Made by a program: the position numbers and the translations under genes. The notes below the pieces were generated by a model, which was not told the DNA's origin, searched no databases, and saw only the letters and a list, made by a program, of their open reading frames with translations. From Punica granatum (lineage: Eukaryota > Streptophyta > Magnoliopsida > Myrtales > Lythraceae): a stretch of DNA of 64,000 nucleotides. Where the stretch lies: positions 5,394,001 through 5,458,000 of the forward strand of contig NC_045129.1 of the NCBI RefSeq assembly GCF_007655135.1. The letters run 5' to 3'. This document shows, piece after piece, positions 1 to 11,257 of this stretch (positions are counted from its first letter, which is position 1; each line of letters starts with the position of its first letter).

Positions 1-1400
1 TAGATGGACTTATCTACATATATATATATATATATGAAAACAAAGTCGAAGCCGAATTCTCACGCCGCCACATCATCAAAAATAAAAAACAGAGCTATCT
101 CACTTTGTCATATCATCATCATAGAGTAAGGAAATATATACAGATTGTTTTAAATTTTATTAATTAATTATCTAGTAGAATATATGGATTGTATATACAA
201 GGGAAGAAAATATGTAGTAGAATAATAGATATAAATATATATATATATATATATAATGGAATATAGCCTGATAAGGACATTAAAATAATTTACTTGGCCA
301 TATGCATATACGTCTTCCAAGTTTTATTAATAGTGTCGTTTATGTTATATCAGTATATGTTTGCATTCTCTGTATAAATGTTGAGAATTCAGAGGATTAT
401 TATGTGTGCAAGCGACATATGCTAATATGTACAAGGATAACCAGCCAAGCAGAGCAAAGTAGCAGCATATAGAAAGAACATAGGAGAAAATCACATGTTA
501 AGGAGCTCCGACTAGCACGAGATAAAGCTTTGATCGGGATGCCAAACAAACTCCGATTGAGATGAAATTTTGGCAATGGCATCAGGACTTCTGGGGCTAG
601 GTTTTGAAAATTCAAAATTTTAATTTGAATTTTGTAGGTGCTCTTTTGGCTGAATTTGTGAACTGCCTTTTTCGGGTGACGAATTTTGGTTTTTGTGATT
701 GAAGAAAGTGTGTCTCTTGAGTTCGGATCCAAGGGTTTGTCCTTGATAAAAAACTATGTGTAACCGCTATTGTAAGTTGATTCGAAGTTCGTCCTGTAGT
801 TTTTCCCATGTTGGGTTTTCCACATTGAAAATCACAATGCGGGAAAAATTAACTCCTTGTCTATAAGTATTCGGTGATCCTTTCCCAACAAGTGGTATTA
901 ACTCTACGTAAAAGTTCTTCTTGCATTCCAAGCTTTATTAATTATTCATCATACACAATCTTATTAACATTATTTTGATGAGTATTAGCATATTTACGTT
1001 AAAGAGTAGTTTTAAGTAGGTTTAAATTAGATATTATATTTTGTTCTATTGAAATCTCTATGGTTAGCTTTATATTGTTCGATGAACAAACTACAGTTAG
1101 GCATGTACTATGGGAAGATTGATGGAGTTAGCATTATCTTTTCAAATTTCCTTGATTTTTAAGAATATTTCTATCAAAATTAACTATTTTTTGTCCAATT
1201 TATACAGTTTTATGATTTCTTTTAGTTGTAATCACAAGATTTATATTTAAATGCAATTATTTCTCTAGAAAATTCTTGGAATGAAGAAATTTACGATACT
1301 ATTTAAGTCACTCCCATCACTCCCCATTATAAATTTTGTGTTTTTGAACTATTTTAGTGGTCAATAATTCTTTTGCTACGAAGTTTCAATTAAAAAATGA
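1..1400. other. AT-rich intergenic DNA, no gene
   Basis: No open reading frame here looks like a protein. The stretch is AT-rich and has TA dinucleotide runs near 17-35 and 236-254. A possible LTR relic is listed separately. The minus-strand frames around 400-810 show no recognisable motif and have low-complexity composition. Confidence 0.6.
640..905 (+). mobile_element. Possible relic of a Copia-type LTR end with primer-binding-like site
   Basis: The run gtttttcccatgttgggttt near 800 resembles the 3' part of plant Copia LTRs, which often carry a similar T-rich and G-rich stretch. About 70 bp on, tggtatta at 893-900 resembles the start of the initiator-methionine tRNA primer-binding site (TGGTATCAGAGC), although the rest of that site does not match. 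No gag or pol reading frame follows. This is a weak call based on motif resemblance only. Confidence 0.3.
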
Positions 1401-1846
1401 CGCACAATATTAGCACCCCGTTTTGATCCACCGACTCTTTGGGGCCATCAACTGGGCTCCCTACTACAACTCCCCAAAACTCTAACAGAGGCCTGACAGA
1501 CCTCGGCTTACTATTCATAGTCGGGTCAATATAGTCAACTAGATGACACCAGAGCACAACCATGCAAAGAGTCTCGGGAGTTCCTCATAGATCTCAGAGA
1601 GCAATCGGAGAGTACGAACGACGCATGATCTTGACCTAGCAAACGGCTTCCAACAGCACTATTCACTGCCGGTTCACTGAACCATTAGAAAGTATCCAAT
1701 ATGAGACTCTAAAAATCCCTCATAGTGCTAAACTGATGAAGAGCACCTCCAAGCATATTCCGCAAATCATCTGCTTGAGCCAGAGCAATCCCGAGTAATC
1801 ACGGATAGTTTCAAACGAGGCTTCCGAGTCATTGACTCATCAAACT

Positions 1847-2210
1847 AATCGTGAGCGCCCGAGATCAGGCCCATCTAGTCCCAAGGGTTCTCAGGACCAT
1901 GGAACACTCTTCAAACTACTCTTCGAAAATCATCTTCACCTCAAAAGTGACTCCAGAGTGGAAAAATGGGCCATTCCAATGAGGTTCCTAAGCCGTCGAC
2001 TTGTCAGGTGAATCGTGAGCTCTCGAGGTCGGGCTCGTCCAAATCCAAGGGTTCTCAAGACTATGGGGCACTCTTCAAACTGCTCTCTGGAAATCACCAT
2101 CATCTCACGAGTGATTCTCGAGTGGAAAAGGGGGCCCTTCCAACAAGGTTCTCGAGCTGCGGCTCATCAAGCGAAATGTTAACAACCGAGGTCAGGCCCG
2201 ACCAATCCGA
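1847..2210. repeat. Tandem duplication, period about 164 bp
   Basis: The block starting aatcgtgagc at 2011 repeats the block starting near 1847. Both contain ccaagggttctca, a cactcttcaaact segment and an agagtggaaaa-like segment at matching offsets. A third, partial copy follows near 2175. The copies are diverged, so the duplication is old. It lies inside the presumed LTR. Confidence 0.65.
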
Positions 2211-3354
2211 GTGACCCTAAGGACCAGGGAGGACATTTCAGATCAGACAAAATAAATCATTCAAGCTTCCCGAGTAGCTCCAGAAGGGTACTAAATGTCG
2301 CCCAACAAATCTTCGGGGTCTGATTTCAACATACGAAGAATACAGTGAGCTCCAAACCCCTCAAGACGCTCAAGAAATAGTTAGAAAAGTCCGATTGTAG
2401 CTTCTCTAGTCGTCCCCTAATTGCCATCTGTATTCGGGGCTGCAGAGTGCACGGTTCCTCCTCGATTGCAAAGCATACCAAAACGACCAACACAGACCAC
2501 TGACACTCGAAAAGTCGACAGAAATGATTAACTTCGTTCAAATCACCCGAATTAATCAAAAGCGACTCCCGGGCCTCTTAGCCCTCAAGTTATCGAGATA
2601 AGCAAAACACATCAATATTGGGTTCAACGGAATCCTCTCCTCGCCGACATCGACAAGACGTCGTCCGTACGAGTCACAAAAATTAAACACGCAACTGACC
2701 GAGACCCGAGGTTCCCCGACTCCCCAAGCACATCTGTAGGCCCCCACTGATCAAGACATGGCCGGCCAACCCCTAGCTCCCCTCTACTTCTCTTTTCCTC
2801 ATTTTAAGGACCATTATTCCATATCTTGAACACAAGAGGACGACATCCGATTTATCCCTTCTCATTTTCCATGGAGAGTGGATCTTGCTCCCCTCCTCCT
2901 CCCTCTCATTTGCGTCTGTAGCCCACTACCTCTCCTCACCTCTTGATTGATTTCCTTTGTTCTTGAAACAAATACAAAAGAAAAAAGCAAGGAAGAACAA
3001 CACCACTCTCTAGAACACGCCATCTCTCTAAACTTCACTTGCTCTAAACTCTCTCAAGCTTCAAGACCTCTCTGAACCCTCTCATTTTCGGTGGAGCTGC
3101 AGCAGCCCTCATCCCACCGGAATCCATCTCTATTTGTCGAGAAACCATCCCGGTTTTCGGATCCCCAACCCTACCCGAACTCAAAACAAACTTCATATCT
3201 CACACGTACTCAACCTCCTAAGTCCATTTACGATGTTCATTTTTCCATTTGAGGCCTCCTTCAGCATGTTCTAGCTCTGGACAGTCATGGGTTTTTCAAG
3301 CTTTTCCCATTTCTCGACGAGTTTTCTTCCCCACAACTAAGGTGAGTCATGCCT

Positions 3355-3505
3355 ACATCCTTTGATGGCCATCTATGGCCCTCTCTCTTCTCCATGACAA
3401 GGAGTTCACAGTCCAAGAGTCTCTCGTGCACATCCTTTGACGGGCCATCTATGACCCTCTCTCTTCCCCATGACAAGGAGGTCACAGTCCAAGAGTCTCT
3501 CCACC
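3355..3505. repeat. Tandem duplication, period 75 bp
   Basis: Two adjacent copies (3355-3429 and 3430-3505) share acatcctttga, ccctctctcttc, catgacaagga and cacagtccaagagtctct in order. They differ at only a few positions. The block lies in the non-coding internal part of retroelement copy 1. Confidence 0.75.
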
Positions 3506-5085
3506 ATGCACAGCTCTACCTGTGCTCCTCCTCCTCTCGGGTCTCTCTTTCTTTCTCGAGCCTTTCTTTCTTTTCAAGTTAGCTTGAGAACCAATGGCTA
3601 GAGCGCCACCTCCAACCTTCGCTAGGGACCTGCCAGTGACCGGGAGCTATCGAGCACAGCCTCTACACCCGTGCCCACCATCCCGTCCAGCCGAGTCCAT
3701 TCTCATCTCGCTCGAGCCACTCGTGAACTCTAGCCTCCTTGCTACCTTTCTCGAGCCTCCGAGCCATCTCTTTCACACCCCGAGGCGTAGGTATAACATC
3801 CTTAAACCCTTCAGATAAGTTAGGACTTTTAGTTTTCGAGTTTTTTGGGGTGATAAGGCGGTCCCTGACCGACTTAATGCATGTTTTGTTTGAACTATGT
3901 TGCGAGCTCGTTTAAATGATAATGTGATGGTGTAATATATGTTGCAAGACGAGAGAGGTTAGAATTGTGGCCCAGAAGGCCACCTCAACTCGAGACAGTC
4001 CACGAGACCTCTCGGCCACTTCCTCTTGGAGGAGGCCACGAGCTTATTTGAACTCTCACGGGTCCTTGGTGGACTCCTCTTCTCCGATTTTGATCATTTC
4101 CCCTGTTTTACGTTACCTCGTTCTACATACCAGTACCGTTTTATCGATTTCGCTCAATATCATATATTGCATGTGTATTCATGTATGTTGCATGCGAACT
4201 GTGGTCGAAGAGATTGCCCCAAACCCATGCCGGGTCCATGAGGTCTTAGCCAACCCTTGAGGGTGTGGCCGAGACCCCGCCAGCTCAGCTCGGGTCTATG
4301 GCGGTGCCAGCCTCATGTATACTTGCTCATTATCGTGTTTAATTAGAGGAGCATGCAAGAAACTTTAAAAATCAGAGTAAGGAGACCGCATGAGACCCGA
4401 GACGGGTCAATGGGCCTCTCGGCCACGAGATTCTTTTGACCTACCTTGGGTCAAATGGTGGCCTCCTCCTCTCAATTTGACTTCGTTTCTCGATTTTTGT
4501 GTAATCTCGATGTCCGTGCCAATGCCAATTTGACGATTAATTGATCTTTTAACAGGTTAGACACAAAATTCCATGGACTCAGGTCATGATAACCATCACG
4601 GGCCCACATGGGCCCAAGGGGCTCTCGGCCATCCTTGACCAAGATTCCTTGGCCCGTGAGGACCTGTTACGATCCTCGTATCGCGAGTCATTTTCAAAAA
4701 TCGAGACGATGGGGAATTAGAATTCCAATCGAACAGTTCATCAATAACCGATTCAGTGATTCGAAATCCACAACAAAAGCATTCAGTAAATCCATTAAAT
4801 TAACTAATTGCACCTCGACTAATTAATCCACTCAACATGTACATAAATTGCACGAACCGGCCGTTAACTTATAATTGCGTCGATAAATCATGAATTGGTA
4901 ATCGCGCCTTTTTTCAAAATCATAATTTTTTTAATAAAATACCAAGACATGTGGTTTGTGTAGCATAGACATCCAGAAAGGACTTACGTGTCCTGACTTG
5001 AGTCTGGGCCCGTTTTGAGGCAGCTCGAGTCGGAATGTCGCAGTTCTTCTTGGACCTTTTCAGGGTGGATCGACCAGTCTCTCAG

Positions 5086-8000
5086 TATGCAGACCCGAAT
5101 TTCATCTAGTCAAGGCCCGCGTGCGCGCGAGCGATCACACGGCTTGGGAGTATCCACCTTCTCGGATGACGCGTGACGGACACGCGTGAGAATGAGTTGT
5201 CACTACCTATTTACGATCCGGAGGTTGACAGCTAGAGAGTTGCCTGGGTCTAGGGGTAATGGATATACCTAATTGCTAAGGCATATGGTATGCAGAACCG
5301 AAAGTTCCGAATTCGAGGGTTCTGTTACGGGCGGGCCTGCATCCCGCACGACATATTGCTACTTTGATTTGTCTAAGGTTTGTCGTTTATAGTTTATTTA
5401 CCGCTTGATTAGGTTTCACTCGTCTTATTCGGTTGGACGCGATAAATTCGTGAAAACAACTCGATTTGAGTTAAGTGCTCGAGAGAGGAGCGGATCCTCG
5501 TGTTAGGGGCGCGGTCCACATCCTCGCGTCTCTACTATTCGGATCATGATGGCCGATTCATCGCGTGGACCGGGCTCGAGACTCATGTGTTCTGCTCATC
5601 TTGGGGACTTGTAAATCGATTCGACTTGCTCCGACTCTCGGACCCTGTGCTCACCGACCAGGATTATTATAAGAATGAATGTACAAATAAATTTCTCACA
5701 ATGTACTCACAATAATAAATTTCAATACAAATAATCTGATCCCCGTCGATTTGCATTCGGCCAATATTACGCTCCCGCTCATCGTGGGTTTGAAACACCG
5801 GAATATAAATTAATGTAACGCAAGCTGATGAGAGCCGAAGGTCGGGTCCGACCAGACCAGCGGGTCCTTGGAGGGCCAAATGGTCCTCGAGATGTCCGTG
5901 GGATCGGTCGAGCTCTCGGGGTGATTGTTTAACCTCGTTTTACGCGTCCTGACCCTAGTCATCCTCCACTTGGATATTACTCGGGTCATAATGGTGACTC
6001 GAGGCTTGACTCACACCGCGCTCGGGTTCCACGAGGTCAGTGTATGTGGGGGTGTTCAACCCCGTGATCGATGGTTCGAGCGTTGGACCTCATGATCGAT
6101 AGTTGGGGTATTGGACCCCGGGATCGATGGTTCGGGCGTTGGACTCAGTGTGAACCGTGTTCTATGGAATTGGGCTCGACCCACGAGAAAGCAAACAATA
6201 ACAGATGAAAACAGATAAAACAGACAAGTAGTGTGTTATTTGTCAAATTTACGTGATTAACAAATTATGAACCAAAGTTGTTTAGCAAACATGTCTCTAT
6301 CATATGCAAATAAAAACAGGATGGTATGCGTGGTGAAAGTCGACCAAGGGCCACCCTAAAAGGGCATATAGCATTCGGCTTTGTTTAAGAAGGGACTTGA
6401 TAGACATGACGTCTGTTGTTAAGCCCCAAATGTGTGGATTTGTTTTAAGTTTGTCTGTTTTATGATACCAACAGATTAATGTGTTATAACAAAGTTGTGT
6501 TTTGTCGGAATCCTAAAGCCTAGGGTTTTGTCCCACCTGTTTCCCTGTGTTTGATTATGTCGAGTGTATGATTAGTCTGGTTTTGTGTTTTATGATGGAT
6601 AAAACCGATCTAGCACAAACTTAGGAAAATGGGAACGTGAAACACCACGAGTTTACCAAGATCTCTGCTCATATCCAATGAAGGACCGGACAACCTTTCA
6701 TGGGCCTTCCCCACTTGCGTCTCTAATTCACTTTCCTAAGCGCCCGAATCTATGTTAGGACTACATAAACACTCCGGTCGAGTAAAGAGAGCTATGCAGA
6801 TAAGACCTTCACTTGCACGGGCTGCCCGTCTTTACCCGTGGCTCAAAGTGTTTCGATCACCCTAACCTTAGGGTTGTCGGTAAGTCATGAATCGATCGTC
6901 ATGCTCTTGAGTTTGAAAAAAATGTATTTGCGTGAAGGTACATTGAGACCGCGCGATACAAACCGTCATGGTCGATAGCCAGTGTCGAGCGATCCCTTAA
7001 ATCCTCCAGGGTCGTGTGGACCCCGAAGGAGCCGAGAAACTGATACCTCAACCCGAAAGTGGTCTAAGAAGAATTCCCATGTTCTGACTCAATCAGCCTC
7101 AAATTTGGCCCAAACTCGAGTCAGGACGCATGAGTCATCCCTAGATATCCATGCTACACGTACTACGTGTCTCGGTATTCCATTAAAAATTATGGGTTTC
7201 AAAAAGGGAATGGCCACCGGTTCAGGATCTATCTGTCAGCATCTCGTTTTGGTCCACCGGCTCTAGGATGAGGCATCAACAAGGTGCCCGGCCACAACAT
7301 CTGAGCTCTAACAAAAAACAGCTCGGCAAACCTTGAGTTACTATTCATAGCCGGATTAACAAGTTTCATGGAAGTTGAAGAAGAGATGGATCGGATGGAT
7401 GGTCTTGTGTTCAAGATATGGGACAAGGTTCCTCAAATCGGCGAAAGGAGATGGGAGGGTGGCCGGCCATAGAGGTTAGTCAAGGAAGCTCAAGTTTTGG
7501 TTGGTTGCACATTCAAGTTTTGTGACATGAATGGATAGTGCCATCGTCGATGTCGGCGAGAGGAGAATTCCATCGAGCCTAATATCGACATATTCTGCTT
7601 AGACCGATGACTTAAGGGCCCACAGGCTCGGGAGTCATCTGTGCACAATTCGGGTGACCTAAGCAAGGTGCCCAGAGACCACTGCGCTCTCCGCCTGTTA
7701 GAATCCGATCCTAAAGATTTGCCTGGCGGCGTTTGAGACGATTTGGGAGCTACTTGAAAACATAAATGATTTGTGCAGTCTGAACTGAAATATCCTCCCT
7801 TGTCCCTGGGATTACCGGGACTGGCCAGGCCAGACCTCGGGTGTCAACATTTCACCAGACTAGCCCTCTGCTTGAGAGTCTCGTTAAAATGGCCCCATTT
7901 TCCCACTCGGGACTCATTCGGGAGGCGATGATGATTTTCGGAGATTAGTCTGAAGCATATCTCATGGTCTTGAGAACCCCTAGGGCTAGCTAAACCTATT

Positions 8001-10346
8001 TTTAGGCATCCTCGATTCGCCTGGCAAGCTGGTGTCTCGGGAGCCCGACTGGAAGAGCCGTTTGCGAATACTAGGGGGTGCCCCAGCTCAAGCAGCTAAT
8101 TTGCAGAGTGTGCTCAAAGGTGTTATTCATCAGTTTGGTACCATGAGGGATTTTTAGATTCTCATATTGGATACATTATGATGGCCCTGTAAGTCGGCGG
8201 TGAATAGTGCTATAGGAACCGACTTTCTGCTAACTCGAGATCAGTCATTGTCTGGGCTCTCTGGTTGCTCTCTAGGCTCTTTAGAGGACCCTGAGGTCTT
8301 CTTCATTGTTATGCTTCGGGGTTGTCTGGTTAACCCTGAGGACCCAACTATAAATAGTAACCCGAGGTTTGTCGGGCCATCTTCTGTTAGAGTTTTGGGA
8401 GTCGTAGCTGGGAGCCCTGTTGATGTCCCCTCCTAGAACCGGTGGACCAAAATAGGGTACTGACACTAGACTCTTTCTGGGTCCACACGGCCCTGGATGA
8501 TCCAAGGGATCGGTCGGTATTGGCTACTAGCTTCAACCACCCACACCACATAATCTCTTATTTCTTTTCACAAAATCATTTTTCTAACTTAAGGGCATGA
8601 CGATCAGTTTATGATTTACCGACAACTCTAGGGTTAGAGTGATCGCAACACTCCGAGCCACGAGTAAAGACGGGCAGTCCATGTAGGTGCAGGTATTATT
8701 TACATAACCCTCTTTACTCGACCGAAATGTTTCTGCCATTCTAACATAGATTCGGACGCTTAGGAACGTGGACTAGATACACGAGCGAGGAAGGCCTGTG
8801 AAAGGCTGCCCAGTTCCTTCGGGATTGAGAGCAGGGTTCTTGGCACCATCATGGTGGTTCGCGTTCCCACCTTTCTAAGTTTGGGTTTAGATTAGGATAA
8901 AATGCAAAAACATATTAACTTCGAATCGACATAATCAAACATGGGAGAACAGACAGGATAAAACCGTAGGTTTCAGGATTCTGGCAAAAAACACTCCGCT
9001 CATTATCTTTTAATCTGTCAATATCATAAAACAGATAAACTTAAAATGAAACACTCAGGGCTTGACGACAGACATCATATCCGTCGAGTTCTTTCTACGT
9101 AAAGCCCAATGCTACAAACCGTTCGGGGTGGCCCATGCCAATCTTCACCATGTGTACCCATTCCTTTTTTTTTTCTTTTTAGGATAGAAACATGTATGTT
9201 AAGCAACCCCAGATCAATAAACTAATAATCATGTAAACATGACAATTAATTCACACCTTGTTTGTTTTATCTGTGCTTATTTGTTTCCTATATGTCCCTG
9301 TCTGTTTTATTGAGGGTCGAGTCCGAACCCATAGGACATGAACAATACGAGGTCCAATGCCCCAACCATCCATCATGGGGTCCAGCGCCCCCATATACTG
9401 AGTACACGCGACCCGAGCGCGATATTAGGTCCAGCCTCAAGTCACCGTTTCAACTCCAACAGTATCTAAACAGAGGATGACTTGGGCTGGGGCGCCTGAA
9501 ACGAGGTTAGACAACCACCCGAGAGCTCGACCGACCCTATGGTCATCTCGAGGACCATTCAGTCCTCTTGGGACCCGTTGGTTCAGTCGGACTCGACCCC
9601 CGGCTCTCACAAGTCCGCATCGCATTAATTTCAATTTTGGTCTTACAAACTCACAATGAATGCGAGCGAAATATTGGCCAACCACAAACCGAATGAGATC
9701 CGTTTGATGTAATTTGTATTTATTTGAGAGTACAGTGTAAGGAATTTATTTGTACATTTATTCATGTAATGATCCCGGTCGGCGAGCGAATAGTCCGAGT
9801 GCTGAATCGGTTGAGTCGGTCTACGTCCCCTACAGATTAGTAAGCTTTATGTTTCTTGGTTTCGGCCTGTGCGGGAAACTGGTCATCATGGCCCGGCGAA
9901 CCAAGACGCAAGGATGGCAGGCCGAACCCTCGACACAAGGGTTTACCCCTCTCTTGGGCTCTTAGTCTAATCGCTTCTCAACGAATTTACGGTGTTAAAC
10001 CAAGTAAAACGAGCATAACCTAATCCATACGATAAATAAACTAAAAACGGCAAACTTTAGATAAATCAGAGTACCGATAGGACGTGTAGGATATGGACCT
10101 GCACGTAACAGAACCCCCGAATTCGGAATTCTCGATTTCGCATACCACTTGCCTTAGCAAACTAGGTGTATCTTTACCCCTAGACCCGGACAACTCATCG
10201 GCCCTCGACCTCCGAGTTGTAAATAGGTAGTTGCGACTCATTCTCACATGCGTTCATCACGCATCCCCCGTAAAGGTGAATACTCCCAAGCCGTGTGACT
10301 ATACGTACGCATGCAAGACTCGATGAGACGAAATTCGGGTCTGCAC
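5086..10346. repeat. Large imperfect inverted repeat (two head-on element copies)
   Basis: Text at 5086-7362 recurs in reverse complement at about 8330-10346. Examples are gcagacccgaattt (5086 region) against aaattcgggtctgc (10330 region), cacacggcttgggagtat against atactcccaagccgtgtg, and the pair around 6870 and 8620 containing accctaaccttagggttgtc and its diverged inverse. Spacing of the matching blocks is kept across both arms. The 1 kb between the arms is itself the inverse of about 1420-2830. Identity is clearly below perfect, so the structure is old. Confidence 0.7.
7363..10346 (-). mobile_element. Decayed non-coding LTR-type retroelement, copy 2 (inverted, truncated)
   Basis: Read on the minus strand from 10346 down to about 8463, this matches the internal region of copy 1 (about 5086-7230). 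Continuing to 7363, it matches the LTR-like block at 1420-2830, including atatcttgaacacaag and gccgacatcga-type segments. The junction with copy 1 near 7362 joins the start of one LTR to the interior of the other. No protein-coding frame is seen. It could have arisen by nested insertion or by an inversion between two copies. Confidence 0.5.
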
Positions 10347-10869
10347 ATAAAATATAAAAATTGTGTTGATCTAATCTAACATGATTAATTTTTAATATTG
10401 TCCTTTGTATTTTCCATAGATTTTCTTTTTTAATCTTATACTAGGTACTATTTATTAGATAAATCTTAAAATTATTATCTTGCAAGATATATTTTATTTT
10501 CACTACCAGTTGGTTATACATGGAAATTATATGGTAATTCCATCTATGAGAAATGTACAATTTTCGATTGTTCTGCTCTTCTAGCATAATTATCTTAAAT
10601 AATATGTATTCCTTTAATATCGAGGAAAGATATATCATGTATATATGAGTTAAATATTTTTATATATGTATGTCAATGGATATTTAGAAAATATACTTTC
10701 TATCTTTGGATGAAAGATTAGTCCTCCAATAAACTCATTTAATTTCAAGTGAAATAATTTCTAAATCCATAATTTTTTTTGAAAAATTCATAATATATTT
10801 AATTTAAAATATTAGTTTCTATCAAAAAATTATTAATTATTCTAGCGCAATGCGCGGGCTCTAATCTAG
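10347..10869 (+). mobile_element. AT-rich segment with Helitron-like 3' terminus
   Basis: A very AT-rich stretch begins abruptly where the retroelement repeat ends. It finishes with a short GC-rich hairpin (gcgcaatgcgcggg at about 10845-10857), followed roughly 10 bp later by CTAG then T (10866-10870). A small GC hairpin just upstream of CTRR is the usual 3' signature of plant Helitrons. No RepHel coding frame is present, so this would be a non-autonomous copy. The 5' end is not identified. Confidence 0.4.
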
Positions 10870-11257
10870 TTTATCTTATAGGTATGGAAATTTTGTATCC
10901 AATATTTGTATGTATGTTACGACCAGAAACATTTTATTCAACTTTTTACGTATTGTTGTGAGGAATATATCAGAAGTTTGTTTGGGGATAAGCTATTTTG
11001 AGATGATTTATGTATGATATGAGTTGGCTGGAAATAGCTGCTGATTTAGAAGTTTTATGAGATTGTTTAACAAGTTGAATTTTTATAATGGAATATCGAA
11101 AATTTTAGGGGAAATTATGTCGAACTGTGACAAGAATACCCTTCCCAACAATGACCTCTTACATAAAAATGCCAAATATGTTAAGCATTGGGATCGAAAG
11201 TCGAAAAAAGTAAGGGAAAACTTATTATTCGTGTTATTCTTCCATTGTCAAATCGCA

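Larger units (their letters stand above)
1408..7362 (+). mobile_element. Decayed non-coding LTR-type retroelement, copy 1
   Basis: A sequence beginning near 1408 (core ccccgttttgatccaccg) recurs in the same orientation near 7232 (ctcgttttggtccaccgg), as the two LTRs of one element would. Both copies continue with shared text (aactctaaca, then ttactattcatag), but the second copy stops near 7362. The 4.5 kb or so between holds no gag or pol frame, so if this is an LTR element it is non-autonomous or badly decayed. The same internal text occurs inverted at 7363-10346. The LTR interpretation is an inference; the direct and inverted repetition is visible in the sequence. Confidence 0.5.

Noticed and set aside
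400..809. Two overlapping minus-strand frames
   Set aside because: Low-complexity composition and no similarity to any family I know; region resembles an LTR relic.
1966..2214. 82-codon plus-strand frame
   Set aside because: Overlaps the 164-bp tandem duplication in the retroelement and has no recognisable domain.
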